Assembly: GCA_963590165.1 (NCBI GenBank)
Contig: CAVANO010000034.1
Coordinates: 62,001-126,000, forward strand
Length of the DNA stretch: 64,000 nt
Source of the DNA: UBA11524 sp963590165
GTDB lineage: Bacteria > Bacillota > Clostridia > Christensenellales > Aristaeellaceae
Reading direction: 5' to 3'
Shown: piece by piece, positions 9,345 through 18,352 of the stretch
Numbering within the stretch: the first letter of the stretch is position 1
Layout of the letters: each line of letters starts with the position of its first letter
Translations under genes and position numbers: made by a program
The notes under the pieces: model-generated
The model's input: the letters and a program-made list of their open reading frames with translations, nothing else
The model's database searches: none
Told to the model about the DNA's origin: nothing

Positions 9345-9797
9345 ATGGCAGATCTCGGAACAACAGCGAAAAAGCTCCTTGAGCAGAGCATGCAGGTTGT
9401 AAACAAAGCTGCAACCAACATCGCTGTCAGCGCGAAGCTAAAGGTTGATGAAATGAACCTCACAACACGCCGCAAGGAACTTCGCAATGAACTCGGAAAT
9501 AAAATCTATGAACTGTGGAATAGTGGCGAACAGGTTCCGGCATCGCTTGAAGAAATGCTGCTTGAAATGAAAGAGCTTGATGAAAAGCTGCAGATTCTTC
9601 GTGAAAGCAAGGCTGCAGCTGCACAAGAAACTGGAACAGCTGCAGAAACGTCAGAGATGGCAACCGATGTACCGATAGATGAAGATCAGTCGGACGATGA
9701 TGGTGTTCCGTCAATCGATGTACCTGAGGAGCCTGAAAAACCTGTTGTGCAGGATGATGACGTCCCGACAATTTGCGTTGATGACGAGGATAAATAA
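9345..9797 (+). CDS. small coiled-coil protein with acidic tail, unknown function
   Basis: This 150-residue protein is not recognised with confidence. The ATG at 9345 is 9 bases after AAAGGAG (9329-9335); the ATG at 9339 is too close to it. Residues 1-90 are helical and charged (TTRRKELRNELGNKIYELW, then EEMLLEMKELDEKLQ) and resemble the short coiled-coil segments that precede zinc ribbons in other clostridial proteins. No such ribbon is present. The last 55 residues are acidic, rich in Asp, Glu, Pro and Val, and contain the repeated phrase DDxVPxIxVD. No signal peptide or membrane segment is seen. A terminator follows at 9850. Confidence 0.7.
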   Translation: MADLGTTAKKLLEQSMQVVNKAATNIAVSAKLKVDEMNLTTRRKELRNELGNKIYELWNSGEQVPASLEEMLLEMKELDEKLQILRESKAAAAQETGTAAETSEMATDVPIDEDQSDDDGVPSIDVPEEPEKPVVQDDDVPTICVDDEDK

Positions 9798-9849
9798 TCT
9801 CGCATGGAATTGCGCCGCGAAATCCAGCGGCAATTGGCTTGTTTTCGAT

Positions 9850-9886
9850 TGCCGTTCCGACCAGTTGATCGGAATGGCATTTTTAT
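9850..9886 (+). terminator. intrinsic terminator between two small genes, possible attenuator
   Basis: TGCCGTTCCGA (9850-9860) pairs with TCGGAATGGCA (9869-9879) over 11 bp with one G-T pair, followed by TTTTTATT. The next gene's ribosome binding site (AAGGAGG, 9894-9900) begins only about 8 bases later. The downstream gene pair must therefore be read through this terminator or start from a promoter inside the upstream gene. Confidence 0.8.
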
Positions 9887-9907
9887 TCCGGCAAGGAGGT
9901 CAAATGC

Positions 9908-10129
9908 ATGGAAGAAAAACAAATCGAACCGCAAGAACCACTTCCAGAGGAGCAGGAGCCACCAAAGCCCAGGCGCAGACGGTCGCATCGCGCTACCAGA
10001 AGGCACCATAGCTTCTGGCTGTATATTTTTGCATTCATCGGTGTCGCATTCGTTGCCGTTGAGTTCTTCCGCTATCTGATTGTGCCTTTTTTGGTGCAAT
10101 TGCACATCTGGACAGGAGGCCGGCTATGA
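9908..10129 (+). CDS. small single-pass membrane protein, unknown function
   Basis: This 73-residue protein has a proline- and glutamate-rich start, a basic patch (PRRRRSHRATRRHH) and one hydrophobic segment (about residues 36-62), which predicts an N-in membrane protein. It is supported by AAGGAGG 7 bases before the ATG and by an ATGA overlap with the next gene (ATG at 10126, stop at 10127-10129). The family is not recognised. The coupling suggests a role with the DUF4230 protein. Confidence 0.7.
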   Translation: MEEKQIEPQEPLPEEQEPPKPRRRRSHRATRRHHSFWLYIFAFIGVAFVAVEFFRYLIVPFLVQLHIWTGGRL

Positions 10130-10731
10130 AACACATCGGGAAATGGCTTGCTGGCGTATTTGCATCGGCTTTGTCGCTCGTGCTTGCTATTGTGCTGCTT
10201 CCGTACGCCTCGAAGCTGGCTGCAAAGCTGATGCCAGATGACTCTGCCGCCGCCATCCGCGCATCTGCTGTTTTATCACAGAAACTGGAAGAAACAGCGA
10301 TGCTTGAAACAATGCACATCAGCGAAGAAGGCGTCATGCAATATGAAATCAAGGCAGCTTTCATCGGTACAGTAGCAAGCATCGATGCAGCATATACTTA
10401 CGAAGCAAGCTTCGGCATTGATTTAAAGGAAGTCAAGCTCGACCTGAGCGACGATACACTGACACTCGTGCTCCCTAAACCCACCCTCATCCTCGATTCA
10501 CTGACGCCGACCAATATTCAGCGCGATACAGCGCTGTATCCGTATCTTGATGACAACGATGTACAGCAGACGATGGAAAATCAGCGGCTCGAATGCCGTG
10601 AACGCTACCTCTCGGGTGATCGAGAGGAAGATCTATGGAATGCAACGGTTGCGGCAATGGAAAGCACGGTTTCGAAGTGGTTGGAAGAAGCTTCACTGTA
10701 TACGTCCGTTCAGTATAAAGCAGCAGAATAA
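10126..10731 (+). CDS. DUF4230-like membrane-anchored protein
   Basis: This 201-residue protein has an N-terminal transmembrane or uncleaved signal segment (residues 5-28) and an extracellular domain. The phrases SQKLEETAMLETM, a single strand leading to GTVASIDAAYTYEASFGIDL and the DDTLTLVLPKPTLILDSL strand pair match the general pattern of DUF4230 proteins. The assignment is from memory and moderate in strength. The function of that family is unknown. AGGAGG precedes the ATG, which overlaps the stop of the small membrane protein gene. Confidence 0.75.
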   Translation: MKHIGKWLAGVFASALSLVLAIVLLPYASKLAAKLMPDDSAAAIRASAVLSQKLEETAMLETMHISEEGVMQYEIKAAFIGTVASIDAAYTYEASFGIDLKEVKLDLSDDTLTLVLPKPTLILDSLTPTNIQRDTALYPYLDDNDVQQTMENQRLECRERYLSGDREEDLWNATVAAMESTVSKWLEEASLYTSVQYKAAE

Positions 10732-10745
10732 ATTCATTGAAAACC

Positions 10746-10773
10746 TTGACAATTGCCTGTGTACGTGTATAAT
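10746..10773 (+). promoter_or_regulatory. sigma-A promoter of the arginine operon
   Basis: TTGACA (10746-10751) and TATAAT (10768-10773) match the consensus exactly with a 16-base spacer. The predicted start is near 10780, about 40 bases before the argC ATG. Confidence 0.9.
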
Positions 10774-10785
10774 ATGTGTATATTT

Positions 10786-10800
10786 ATGCGTCTTTCGCAT
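10786..10800 (+). promoter_or_regulatory. small palindrome downstream of the arg promoter, candidate operator
   Basis: ATGCG (10786-10790) and CGCAT (10796-10800) are inverted around TCTTT, just after the predicted transcription start. The position suits an operator or a 5' stem. It does not clearly match the known ARG box, so binding by an arginine repressor is only a guess. Confidence 0.35.
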
Positions 10801-10821
10801 GAATAGTGAAGGAGGATGCGC

Positions 10822-11772
10822 ATGACTTCAACTGTCTTTATTGACGGGAAAGAAGGTACAACTGGACTTCGGATTTTCGATCGTCTTCATTCCCGAAAGG
10901 ATATCACCGTGCTGACACTTCCCGAAGAGCTCCGCAAGGATGCTGCAGCCCGTCAGGAAGCCATCCGTTCGGCAGATATTGCTATCCTTTGTCTGCCGGA
11001 TGCTGCTGCAAGGGAATCCGTTGCTCTGTCTGATGGGAGCACTACGCGCATTCTGGACACTTCCACCGCACACCGCGTTGCATCCGGCTGGACATATGGC
11101 TTTCCGGAAATCCGCCTCAATCGACGTGAAGAAATTGCAAAAAGCAACCGTGTTGCCGTACCTGGTTGCCATGCAAGCGGCTTTATCGCAATTGCCGCAC
11201 CACTTGTCGCAGCCGGACTGATTTCATCGGACGAAATGCTGTCTTGCTTCTCCCTGACCGGCTACAGCGGCGGCGGTAAGAAGATGATCGCTCAATATGA
11301 AGCAGCAGAACGTGACAAGGCACTCGACGCGCCACGGCAGTATGGACTGACGCAGATTCACAAGCATCTACCGGAAATGCAGCAAATTTCCGGTTTGACG
11401 CATGCGCCGATTTTCGCACCGGTTGTAGCAGATTATTATTCAGGCATGGAAGTGACAGTTCCGCTCTTCCGCAGTCAGGTCAATTGCGTACATCCGTTGC
11501 AAGATGTGACCGAATGCCTGAAAGCGCATTACGCAGGTTCACATGTTGTCACTGTTCTGACAGCAGAAGAAGTCGCCGCACAGAATGGCTTTATCGCTGC
11601 AAACGTCATGTCCGGGCTGGACAGCATGAAAATCATGGTACTTGGCAACGATGACCGTCTTCAGATTGTCAGCTTGTTCGACAATCTCGGTAAAGGATCC
11701 TCCGGCGCGGCACTGCAATGCTTGAATCTGATGCTCGGAGTTGACGAACTGACTGGGCTCGCAATCAAATAA
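10822..11772 (+). CDS. argC: N-acetyl-gamma-glutamyl-phosphate reductase, short (type 2) form
   Basis: ArgC reduces N-acetylglutamyl phosphate to the semialdehyde with NADPH, the third step of arginine synthesis. The 316-residue length and the start (VFIDGKEGTTGLRI) identify the shorter type 2 form. The catalytic cysteine lies in VAVPGCHASGFIA, and the family segments DTSTAHRVA, GFPEI and HKHLPEMQ are present. The ATG at 10822 is 6 bases after AAGGAGG (10809-10815); the ATG at 10816 abuts that site. It is the first gene of argC-argJ-argB-argD. Confidence 0.95.
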   Translation: MTSTVFIDGKEGTTGLRIFDRLHSRKDITVLTLPEELRKDAAARQEAIRSADIAILCLPDAAARESVALSDGSTTRILDTSTAHRVASGWTYGFPEIRLNRREEIAKSNRVAVPGCHASGFIAIAAPLVAAGLISSDEMLSCFSLTGYSGGGKKMIAQYEAAERDKALDAPRQYGLTQIHKHLPEMQQISGLTHAPIFAPVVADYYSGMEVTVPLFRSQVNCVHPLQDVTECLKAHYAGSHVVTVLTAEEVAAQNGFIAANVMSGLDSMKIMVLGNDDRLQIVSLFDNLGKGSSGAALQCLNLMLGVDELTGLAIK

Positions 11773-11800
11773 TTTATCGGATAGATTCGGAGGAAGGAAC

Positions 11801-13015
11801 ATGGAACATATTTCCGGCGGCATCTGTGCGGCAAACGGCTTTCTGGCAGGCGGTATTCATTGCGGTATCCGCAAAAACCGCGGCAAACGCGATATCAGCA
11901 TGATTATCAGCAAAGTGCCCGCTTCAGCTGCCGCTGTTTATACAAGCAATTTGGTCAAGGGAGCACCGATATATGTGACGCAGCGGAATCTTGCCGGCGG
12001 CATCGCGCAGCTTGCCATCTGCAACAGTGGCAATGCCAATACATGCAACGCTGACGGCGAGGATATTGCATGGAAGATGTGCGAGCTGTCCGCCAAGGCA
12101 GCAGGCATTGATCCACATCACGTAATTGTCGCTTCCACCGGCGTAATTGGTCAGCCACTTCCCATCGAGCCAATTGCCGATCATATCGATGAGCTTTACG
12201 CGGCCGTAAATGCAAACGGCAGCGAAGAGGCCGCTGAGGGCATCATGACAACCGACACAAAGCTGAAGGAGATTGCTGTTTCGTTTGAAATCGGTGGGCG
12301 CATTTGCCATCTAGGCGGCATTGCGAAGGGCTCCGGCATGATTCATCCCAACCTTGCCACGATGCTTGTTTTCCTGACTTGCGATGCTGCAATTTCTCCC
12401 GTCATGCTCAAGAAGGCACTGTCAGACAATGTGAAGGACACCTTCAACATGGTCAGCGTAGACGGCGATACGTCGACGAACGACATGGTTTGCATCATGG
12501 CGAACGGTTTGGCCGGCAACAGCCTGATTGACACGGCAAATGCAGACTACGACGTATTCTGTGATGCGCTGAATGAGGTAACAACCGCGCTGTGTCGTAT
12601 GATTGCCAAGGACGGCGAAGGTGCATCGCGTCTGCTGACCTGTGTGGTGCATGGTGGCAAAACTGTGAAGGATGCCAAACTTGCAGCGAAGTCCGTTGTC
12701 TGCTCCAGTCTGCTGAAGGCAGCCATTTTCGGTGCAGATGCGAACTGGGGACGCGTGCTGTGTGCACTGGGTTATTCAGGCGCAGACATGGACATCCACA
12801 AGGTTGACGTTGCCTTCCGAAGTGCTGTCGGTACAATTGATGTCTGCAAGGACGGTGCCTCAATCGACTTCAGTGAGGAACATGCGAAGGAAATCCTGCT
12901 CGAGGATGAAATTGACGTTGTCGTGACGCTACATGACGGCGATGCGGACGCAACAGCATGGGGCTGCGACCTGACGTACGATTACGTGCGGATCAACGGC
13001 GATTACCGCAGCTAA
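11801..13015 (+). CDS. argJ: bifunctional ornithine acetyltransferase / N-acetylglutamate synthase
   Basis: ArgJ moves the acetyl group from N-acetylornithine to glutamate, recycling the acetyl group, and in many species also makes N-acetylglutamate from acetyl-CoA. The 404-residue protein carries ASTGVIGQPLP, the KGSGMIHPNLATML self-cleavage region (cut expected between Ala and Thr) and a normal C-terminus. GGAGGAAGG precedes the ATG. It lies 28 bases after argC. The presence of ArgJ implies the cyclic arginine pathway. Confidence 0.97.
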   Translation: MEHISGGICAANGFLAGGIHCGIRKNRGKRDISMIISKVPASAAAVYTSNLVKGAPIYVTQRNLAGGIAQLAICNSGNANTCNADGEDIAWKMCELSAKAAGIDPHHVIVASTGVIGQPLPIEPIADHIDELYAAVNANGSEEAAEGIMTTDTKLKEIAVSFEIGGRICHLGGIAKGSGMIHPNLATMLVFLTCDAAISPVMLKKALSDNVKDTFNMVSVDGDTSTNDMVCIMANGLAGNSLIDTANADYDVFCDALNEVTTALCRMIAKDGEGASRLLTCVVHGGKTVKDAKLAAKSVVCSSLLKAAIFGADANWGRVLCALGYSGADMDIHKVDVAFRSAVGTIDVCKDGASIDFSEEHAKEILLEDEIDVVVTLHDGDADATAWGCDLTYDYVRINGDYRS

Positions 13016-13108
13016 ATAGGATTTCATCCCATCTTTCTTCGTCCTGTTCACTTTCATTCCAACAACTTTGCCCAAGAATTTTGTTCCATGAGAAAGGATT
13101 TGTAAGCA

Positions 13109-14020
13109 ATGCAGATGTACAACGGTATGACAAACCGTCAGCGTGCTCAGGTGCTTGTCGAAGCGTTGCCGTACATTCAGAAATACTACGGGAAAATCAT
13201 CGTTGTGAAATACGGCGGCAACGCAATGATCAACGAGGAATTAAAGCACGATGTCATGCGCGACATGGTGCTGATGAGCCTGATTGGCGTCAAGATGGTG
13301 CTGGTGCATGGCGGAGGTCCGGAAATCTCCAACATGCTCAAGCGCATCGGCAAAGAATCTGAGTTTGTCAACGGTCTCCGTGTAACAGACGAAGAGACAA
13401 GCGAAATCGTGCAGATGGTGCTGGCTGGCAAAATCAACAAGTCGCTTGTAGCAAAGCTGGACAATCTCGGCGGCCGAGCCATGGGTATCTGCGGCATGGA
13501 CGGCGGTCTGATTAAGGCGCAGATGATTGATCCTCAACTCGGCTATGTCGGCAAAATCAGTAGCGTGAATCCGCAGCCGCTGCTTGACTTGCTGGAGAAA
13601 GGGTACATCCCTGTTGTGTCCACCATCGGCTGCGATGAAACCGGTCATGTCTACAACATCAATGCGGATACAGCTGCGGCGTCGATCGCATCTGCACTTC
13701 ATGCCGAATCGCTCATTTCCATGACGGACACAGTCGGTTTACTGCGCGATCCGAAGGATCCGACGAGTCTGATTCGCCGTATCGACCTGAAGGGAGTCGA
13801 GCAGCTCAAGGAAGAAGGCATCATCTCCGGCGGCATGATTCCGAAGGTGGAATGCTGCACGAATGCCATTCGCGCAGGTGTCCGCAAGGTGTTCATCATT
13901 GACGGACGCGTGCCTCATGCATTGCTGATTGAGACGTTGACCGATGAAGGTGCCGGAACGATGTTTAAGAAGGAGATTGAACCTGGTTATGTGCCAAAAA
14001 CAGTCTATCAAAACGAATGA
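13109..14020 (+). CDS. argB: N-acetylglutamate kinase
   Basis: ArgB phosphorylates N-acetylglutamate, the usual control point of arginine synthesis. The 303-residue protein has VVKYGGNAM for phosphate binding, LVHGGGPEIS, VNGLRVTDEET and the C-terminal GGMIPKVECC segment. The N-terminal extension (about residues 1-25, NRQRAQVLVEALPYIQKYYG) corresponds to the helix found in arginine-inhibited hexameric enzymes, so feedback control by arginine is likely. The ATG follows GAAAGGA. A 93-base gap separates it from argJ with no clear promoter. Confidence 0.97.
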   Translation: MQMYNGMTNRQRAQVLVEALPYIQKYYGKIIVVKYGGNAMINEELKHDVMRDMVLMSLIGVKMVLVHGGGPEISNMLKRIGKESEFVNGLRVTDEETSEIVQMVLAGKINKSLVAKLDNLGGRAMGICGMDGGLIKAQMIDPQLGYVGKISSVNPQPLLDLLEKGYIPVVSTIGCDETGHVYNINADTAAASIASALHAESLISMTDTVGLLRDPKDPTSLIRRIDLKGVEQLKEEGIISGGMIPKVECCTNAIRAGVRKVFIIDGRVPHALLIETLTDEGAGTMFKKEIEPGYVPKTVYQNE

Positions 14021-15155
14021 TGCCGCCTATATCGCTGGAACATACGGCCGTTTCGATGCCGTTATGACGAAGGCTAACGGCGCTCATTACATCAACGATG
14101 AGGGTAAGACCTGTATCGACTTCGGCTCCGGCATCGGCGTGACACTTTTCGGTGCATGCGACCCGGAATGGGTCGATGCGGTGACGCAGCAGCTCCATAC
14201 GCTCGGACATACTTCAAACCTGTACTACACCGAGCCGCAAACGAAGCTCGCACAGTTGCTTTGCGAACGCACGGGCATGAAAAAGGTTTTCTTTGGCAAT
14301 TCCGGCGCGGAAGCCAACGAATGTGCTCTGAAAGTTGCACGCAAATATGGTGAGCGTACCGATCGGCACGTTATTGCAACGCTGGTGAATAGCTTCCACG
14401 GACGTACGATTGCGACCCTTGCGGCAACAGGTCAGGATCGCTTTCATCAGCATTTCGGTCCGTTCCCGGAAGGCTTCGTATATGTGCCCGCGAACGATTG
14501 CAAAGCGCTCGAAAAGGTGCTTGCAAGTGGTGATATTTGCGGTCTGCTGATGGAAATGGTGCAAGGCGAAGGCGGCGTGATTCCGCTTACGCATGAATTC
14601 GTGAAGACGGCAGAAGTGCTTTGCCGTCAGCATGATGTGCTGTTAATGGTGGACGAGGTACAGACGGGCAACGGTCGTACAGGTACGCTATACGCCTATG
14701 AACAGTACGGAATTACACCGGACGTTGTATCGACTGCAAAGGGCCTTGCAGGTGGTCTTCCGATGGGCGCATGCATGCTGGGCGAGAAGTGCGAGCATGT
14801 CCTCGGTAAGGGCGACCATGGCTCTACATTCGGCGGAAACCCGATTTGCGCAGCCGCTGCACTGAACGTGATTTCTCGCCTGAATGACGAGATGTTCAAG
14901 GGCGTACAGGAACGTCACGACTTCATTATCAAGGAACTGAGCGGCACACCGGGTGTTAAGGACATCACAGGACTTGGGCTGATGATTGGTATTCTGCCTG
15001 AGAATCATTCGTCATCCGAAATCGCAGCTGCGTGCCTGAAGGATGGACTGATGGTGCTGACGGCACATGAAAAAGTTCGTCTCCTGCCGCCACTGAACAT
15101 TTCGTATGATGATCTGAAAGTCGGTCTGGACATTCTGAAGAAGCATCTTCAATAA
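13989..15155 (+). CDS. argD: acetylornithine aminotransferase
   Basis: ArgD is a PLP aminotransferase that converts N-acetylglutamate semialdehyde to N-acetylornithine. The 388-residue protein contains FFGNSGAEANECALK, FHGRTIATLAATG, the VDEVQTGNGRTG strand and the PLP lysine in TAKGLAGGLPMG. The ATG at 13989 lies inside the end of argB (32-base overlap), giving MCQKQSIKTNDAAYI. An upstream ATG at 13944 would overlap further and lacks a good binding site. It is the last gene of the cluster; argF, argG and argH are not in this window. Confidence 0.95.
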   Translation: MCQKQSIKTNDAAYIAGTYGRFDAVMTKANGAHYINDEGKTCIDFGSGIGVTLFGACDPEWVDAVTQQLHTLGHTSNLYYTEPQTKLAQLLCERTGMKKVFFGNSGAEANECALKVARKYGERTDRHVIATLVNSFHGRTIATLAATGQDRFHQHFGPFPEGFVYVPANDCKALEKVLASGDICGLLMEMVQGEGGVIPLTHEFVKTAEVLCRQHDVLLMVDEVQTGNGRTGTLYAYEQYGITPDVVSTAKGLAGGLPMGACMLGEKCEHVLGKGDHGSTFGGNPICAAAALNVISRLNDEMFKGVQERHDFIIKELSGTPGVKDITGLGLMIGILPENHSSSEIAAACLKDGLMVLTAHEKVRLLPPLNISYDDLKVGLDILKKHLQ

Positions 15156-15161
15156 CATAGC

Positions 15162-15197
15162 AAAGCGCGCTGCCCAATAATCAAGCAGTGCGCTTTT
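15162..15197 (+). terminator. terminator of the arginine operon
   Basis: AAAGCGCGCTGC (15162-15173) pairs with GCAGTGCGCTTT (15185-15196) with one mismatch, ending in TTTT. It sits 7 bases after the argD stop. Confidence 0.85.
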
Positions 15198-15215
15198 GCC
15201 TTTGCAGGAGGAACC

Positions 15216-15869
15216 ATGGCATACATTTCCGACTCTGATTCATTTCGGCTGCTGCCGCAAATATGGCAGGAGAAGTTGACTGAAGTGCCGGATTTCGCTT
15301 CATCACAGGCACAGTTACAGCCGATTTTGCTGCAACTTGCACAATTTCCAAGCGAGTCTAACCATCTGATTGCCATTGACGGTCCCTGCGGCAGCGGAAA
15401 AACGACACTTGCAAAGAAACTTGCTACGCTTCTCAATGCGTCAGTGATCCACATGGACGATTTTCTCATTCCGCACCACCTCAAGACACCCGAACGACTG
15501 TCCATCCCAGGCGGCAATGTCGACATAGAACGACTTCGGCAGGAGGTATTGCTGCCGTACGCCAGTCATCTTCCGATTGCCTATCGCCGTTATGATTGTC
15601 ATGCAGATAAATTTTCTGATGTAGTTATACTGCCTGACTGCAAATACACAATCATCGAGGGCAATGGCAGTCTACTGCCAAGCGTTCGAGCCCTTGCAGA
15701 CTTCTGCTTTTTCCTGCGTATTTCACCGGACAAACAGCAGAAACGTCTTCTTCAACGTGTTGGTAAAGAACGGCTCGCTGAATTTAACTGCCGCTGGATT
15801 CCACTCGAAAATGCCTACTTTGCTGCTTATCATCTACCAGACGATCAGTGTATTGTGATTGACGCATAA
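15216..15869 (+). CDS. uridine kinase-like P-loop kinase
   Basis: This 217-residue protein has the Walker A GPCGSGKTTLAKK (around residue 55), VIHMDDFLIP as the substrate aspartate strand, and a lid-like arginine region (RISPDKQQKRLLQRVGKERL). The pattern matches the uridine kinase/phosphoribulokinase-like P-loop family. The substrate could be a nucleoside or another small molecule. AGGAGG lies 6 bases before the ATG. It stands alone between two terminators. Confidence 0.8.
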   Translation: MAYISDSDSFRLLPQIWQEKLTEVPDFASSQAQLQPILLQLAQFPSESNHLIAIDGPCGSGKTTLAKKLATLLNASVIHMDDFLIPHHLKTPERLSIPGGNVDIERLRQEVLLPYASHLPIAYRRYDCHADKFSDVVILPDCKYTIIEGNGSLLPSVRALADFCFFLRISPDKQQKRLLQRVGKERLAEFNCRWIPLENAYFAAYHLPDDQCIVIDA

Positions 15870-15874
15870 AAATT

Positions 15875-15904
15875 AGACGCATCTGATTTATTTCAGGTGC
15901 GTCT
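15875..15904. terminator. bidirectional terminator between kinase gene and uppP
   Basis: AGACGCATCTGA (15875-15886) pairs with TCAGGTGCGTCT (15893-15904) with one G-T pair. On the minus strand it is followed by a run of Ts, so it suits the end of uppP as well as the plus-strand kinase gene. Confidence 0.85.
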
Positions 15905-15920
15905 TTCGCTTTGCGATAAT

Positions 15921-16799
15921 TCAGCAGTGCTTCCAAAAACGCAATGCTGTACCGACCGCATCAAGTTCTTCGTTGACTTGCGGAACAACCAGCGGCGTTA
16001 CGCCCGGATAGTTGATGAACTGCAGAACAAGAATCATCAATCCAAACAGCGACACATACAGCGCAAACCAATTCAAACTGACGCGGCTAATCAGACTGAG
16101 CATGAAACGGATTGCCATATAGCCGCAGACGGCAGCTACCAGAATGCCAACGAGCGTCGGAATGAGGTCAAGGTCATGAATCCAGCCTTCCTCAATCGCT
16201 TCCTTACCGTCGATAATCAGCGCGCCGACAATCGCAGGAGCACTCATCATGAAGGAAAATTTAGCCGCACTCTTACGGTTCAGTCCAGATGCAAGTCCAC
16301 CTGCCAACGTCGAACCGCTTCTTGAAACGCCCGGCAGCAACGCGATTCCCTGCATGCAGCCCATCACAATGGCATGCTTGTAATTCGGCTGATCAACTGT
16401 CTTACGGTGATGCTCACTGATTGCTTCTGCCAAAACAAGCATAAAGCCAGTCATCAGGAAGCTGATACCGAGAAACCAACCCGTATCACAGGAAGAGATG
16501 AAATCATCGAACACAACCTTGAACAGAAGCGTCGGCAGCGATGCGATGAACAGTAGCAACAGCGTCTTGGAACGGAAGGGATTGCGGAGAATCGCCCACC
16601 AATCCTTCCAGAATACAATGATCACTGGAATCAGCGTTCCGACATGCAGGAGAATATCCAGCATATGATAGGCAGGTGTCTCATCGATGGTGAGCCCCAT
16701 CACCATCCGAGCCAGCAGCAGATGACCACTGGAGGAGATGGGCAGAAACTCGCCAAGTCCCTGAACAAGCCCTAAAAGAACAGCTTGAAGTATACTCAT
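15921..16799 (-). CDS. uppP: undecaprenyl-diphosphatase
   Basis: UppP (BacA) removes a phosphate from undecaprenyl diphosphate to recycle the lipid carrier for peptidoglycan. The 292-residue membrane protein starts with LGLVQGLGEFLPISSSGHL, the first active-site motif, and contains the second motif GVSRSGST. Seven or eight hydrophobic segments are visible. The ATG at 16799 is 8 bases after AAAGGAG; the GTG further upstream overlaps that site. It follows cysS by 54 bases on the same strand. Confidence 0.96.
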   Translation of the reverse strand: MSILQAVLLGLVQGLGEFLPISSSGHLLLARMVMGLTIDETPAYHMLDILLHVGTLIPVIIVFWKDWWAILRNPFRSKTLLLLFIASLPTLLFKVVFDDFISSCDTGWFLGISFLMTGFMLVLAEAISEHHRKTVDQPNYKHAIVMGCMQGIALLPGVSRSGSTLAGGLASGLNRKSAAKFSFMMSAPAIVGALIIDGKEAIEEGWIHDLDLIPTLVGILVAAVCGYMAIRFMLSLISRVSLNWFALYVSLFGLMILVLQFINYPGVTPLVVPQVNEELDAVGTALRFWKHC

Positions 16800-16853
16800 G
16801 CGAAGAACTCCTTTCACAATAGCGGATTTCTTGTGAGAATTGCCTGAAGCTGC

Positions 16854-18323
16854 TTATTCATACATCCACTGGACGCCGTTCTTGCTATCTTTGACAACAA
16901 TGCCCTTTTCCTTAAGCAAATCACGGATGCGATCAGATTCTGCCCAGTTCTTTTGCTGGCGTGCCTGATAGCGGCAAATAAGCAGCTCACGGACATCCGT
17001 CTTTTCTTCTTCGGAAGCATCTGCAGGTGCGATGATGGTGTATTCGCCTTCATTCTGCACAGCAGCTGCGGTCTTGTTGGCGCTACGGATAGCAGTTGCC
17101 TTGTCCAGCAAACTCAGCGAAAGCACGTAATCAAACTTGCCGACGAGTGCAAGCTTTTCATTGTCGTTGAGATTCTTCGCCTTCAGGACATCGTATAGGC
17201 GTGTCAGAGCGAGAGAAGTATTCAAATCAGCATCAAGCGCCTGCTTAAACTTGTCATCATATGGCACAAGCTTTGTTTCATCTACTGCTTCTTCAGAAGG
17301 CATCAGCTGTGCAACACGCTGGACAAGCTTCGTGTAAGCAGACGCAGCATTGTCGAGATTTTCCCACGTGAACATCAAACTCTGGCGATAGTGGCTCTGC
17401 AGGCAAAACAGGCGGTACGCCAGCGGATCGTACTTCTTATCCTCCAGCAGCGACACCGTCAGGAACTCGCCCTTGGACTTGCTCATCTTGCCGCCGGTTG
17501 TATTCAGATGGTGGACATGGAACCACGTGCTGCACCACTTATGTCCGAGGTAACTTTCGCTCTGGGCGATTTCATTCGTGTGATGCGGAAAGGCATTGTC
17601 AATGCCGCCGCAATGCAGATCGAGATACTCGCCGAGATGCTTCTTGGAAATGCAGGAGCACTCGATGTGCCAGCCCGGATAGCCAACACCCCACGGTGAA
17701 TCCCACTTCAGTGCCTGATCCTCGAACTTCGATTTAGTGAACCAGAGCACGAAGTCCGCCTTGTTGCGCTTATTTTCATCCGCATCGACATCGTCGCGGA
17801 CACCGACTTCGAGATTTTCCTCGTCATGGTCATTAAAAACGTAGTACTTTTCCAGCTTGCTGGTATCAAAATACACGTTACCGCCTGCCTGATAGGCATA
17901 CCCCTTATTCAACAGCACGGTTATCATATCGATGTATTCAGGAATGCAGTTTGTTGCAGGCTCAACAACGTCTGGATGACGGATATTGAGCTTCTGGCAA
18001 TCCGTAAAGAATGCATCCGTATAGAAACGGGCAATTTCCATTACGGTCTTGTGCTCGCGATGTGCACTCTTGAGCATCTTGTCTTCGCCGGTATCTGCAT
18101 CGCTGGACAAGTGACCGACATCGGTGATATTCATGACACGCTTGACATCATAGCCCTCATAGCGGAGCGCTTTTTCAAGTGCATCCTCCATAATATACGT
18201 GCGAAGGTTGCCGATGTGTGCAAAATGGTAGACAGTCGGTCCGCAGGTGTACATGGAAACCTTGTTGCCAAAACGGGGTGTGAACGGTTCCTTGCGATGG
18301 GTCAACGAATTATAAAGAATCAT
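16854..18323 (-). CDS. cysS: cysteinyl-tRNA synthetase
   Basis: CysS charges tRNA-Cys. The 489-residue class I enzyme has the first zinc cysteine in YTCGPTVY, the HIGN signature, WHIECS and FPHHTNE with the other zinc ligands, and the KMSKS loop (GGKMSKSKGEF). Length and motif order are normal, and the C-terminal anticodon-binding part is complete. It starts 29 bases after the large GH2 gene with AAAGGA as binding site. There is no room for a T-box leader, so it is probably co-transcribed from upstream or read from a promoter inside the GH2 gene. Confidence 0.97.
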   Translation of the reverse strand: MILYNSLTHRKEPFTPRFGNKVSMYTCGPTVYHFAHIGNLRTYIMEDALEKALRYEGYDVKRVMNITDVGHLSSDADTGEDKMLKSAHREHKTVMEIARFYTDAFFTDCQKLNIRHPDVVEPATNCIPEYIDMITVLLNKGYAYQAGGNVYFDTSKLEKYYVFNDHDEENLEVGVRDDVDADENKRNKADFVLWFTKSKFEDQALKWDSPWGVGYPGWHIECSCISKKHLGEYLDLHCGGIDNAFPHHTNEIAQSESYLGHKWCSTWFHVHHLNTTGGKMSKSKGEFLTVSLLEDKKYDPLAYRLFCLQSHYRQSLMFTWENLDNAASAYTKLVQRVAQLMPSEEAVDETKLVPYDDKFKQALDADLNTSLALTRLYDVLKAKNLNDNEKLALVGKFDYVLSLSLLDKATAIRSANKTAAAVQNEGEYTIIAPADASEEEKTDVRELLICRYQARQQKNWAESDRIRDLLKEKGIVVKDSKNGVQWMYE

Positions 18324-18352
18324 AAGATGATGTTCCTTTCATATACGGTTGA

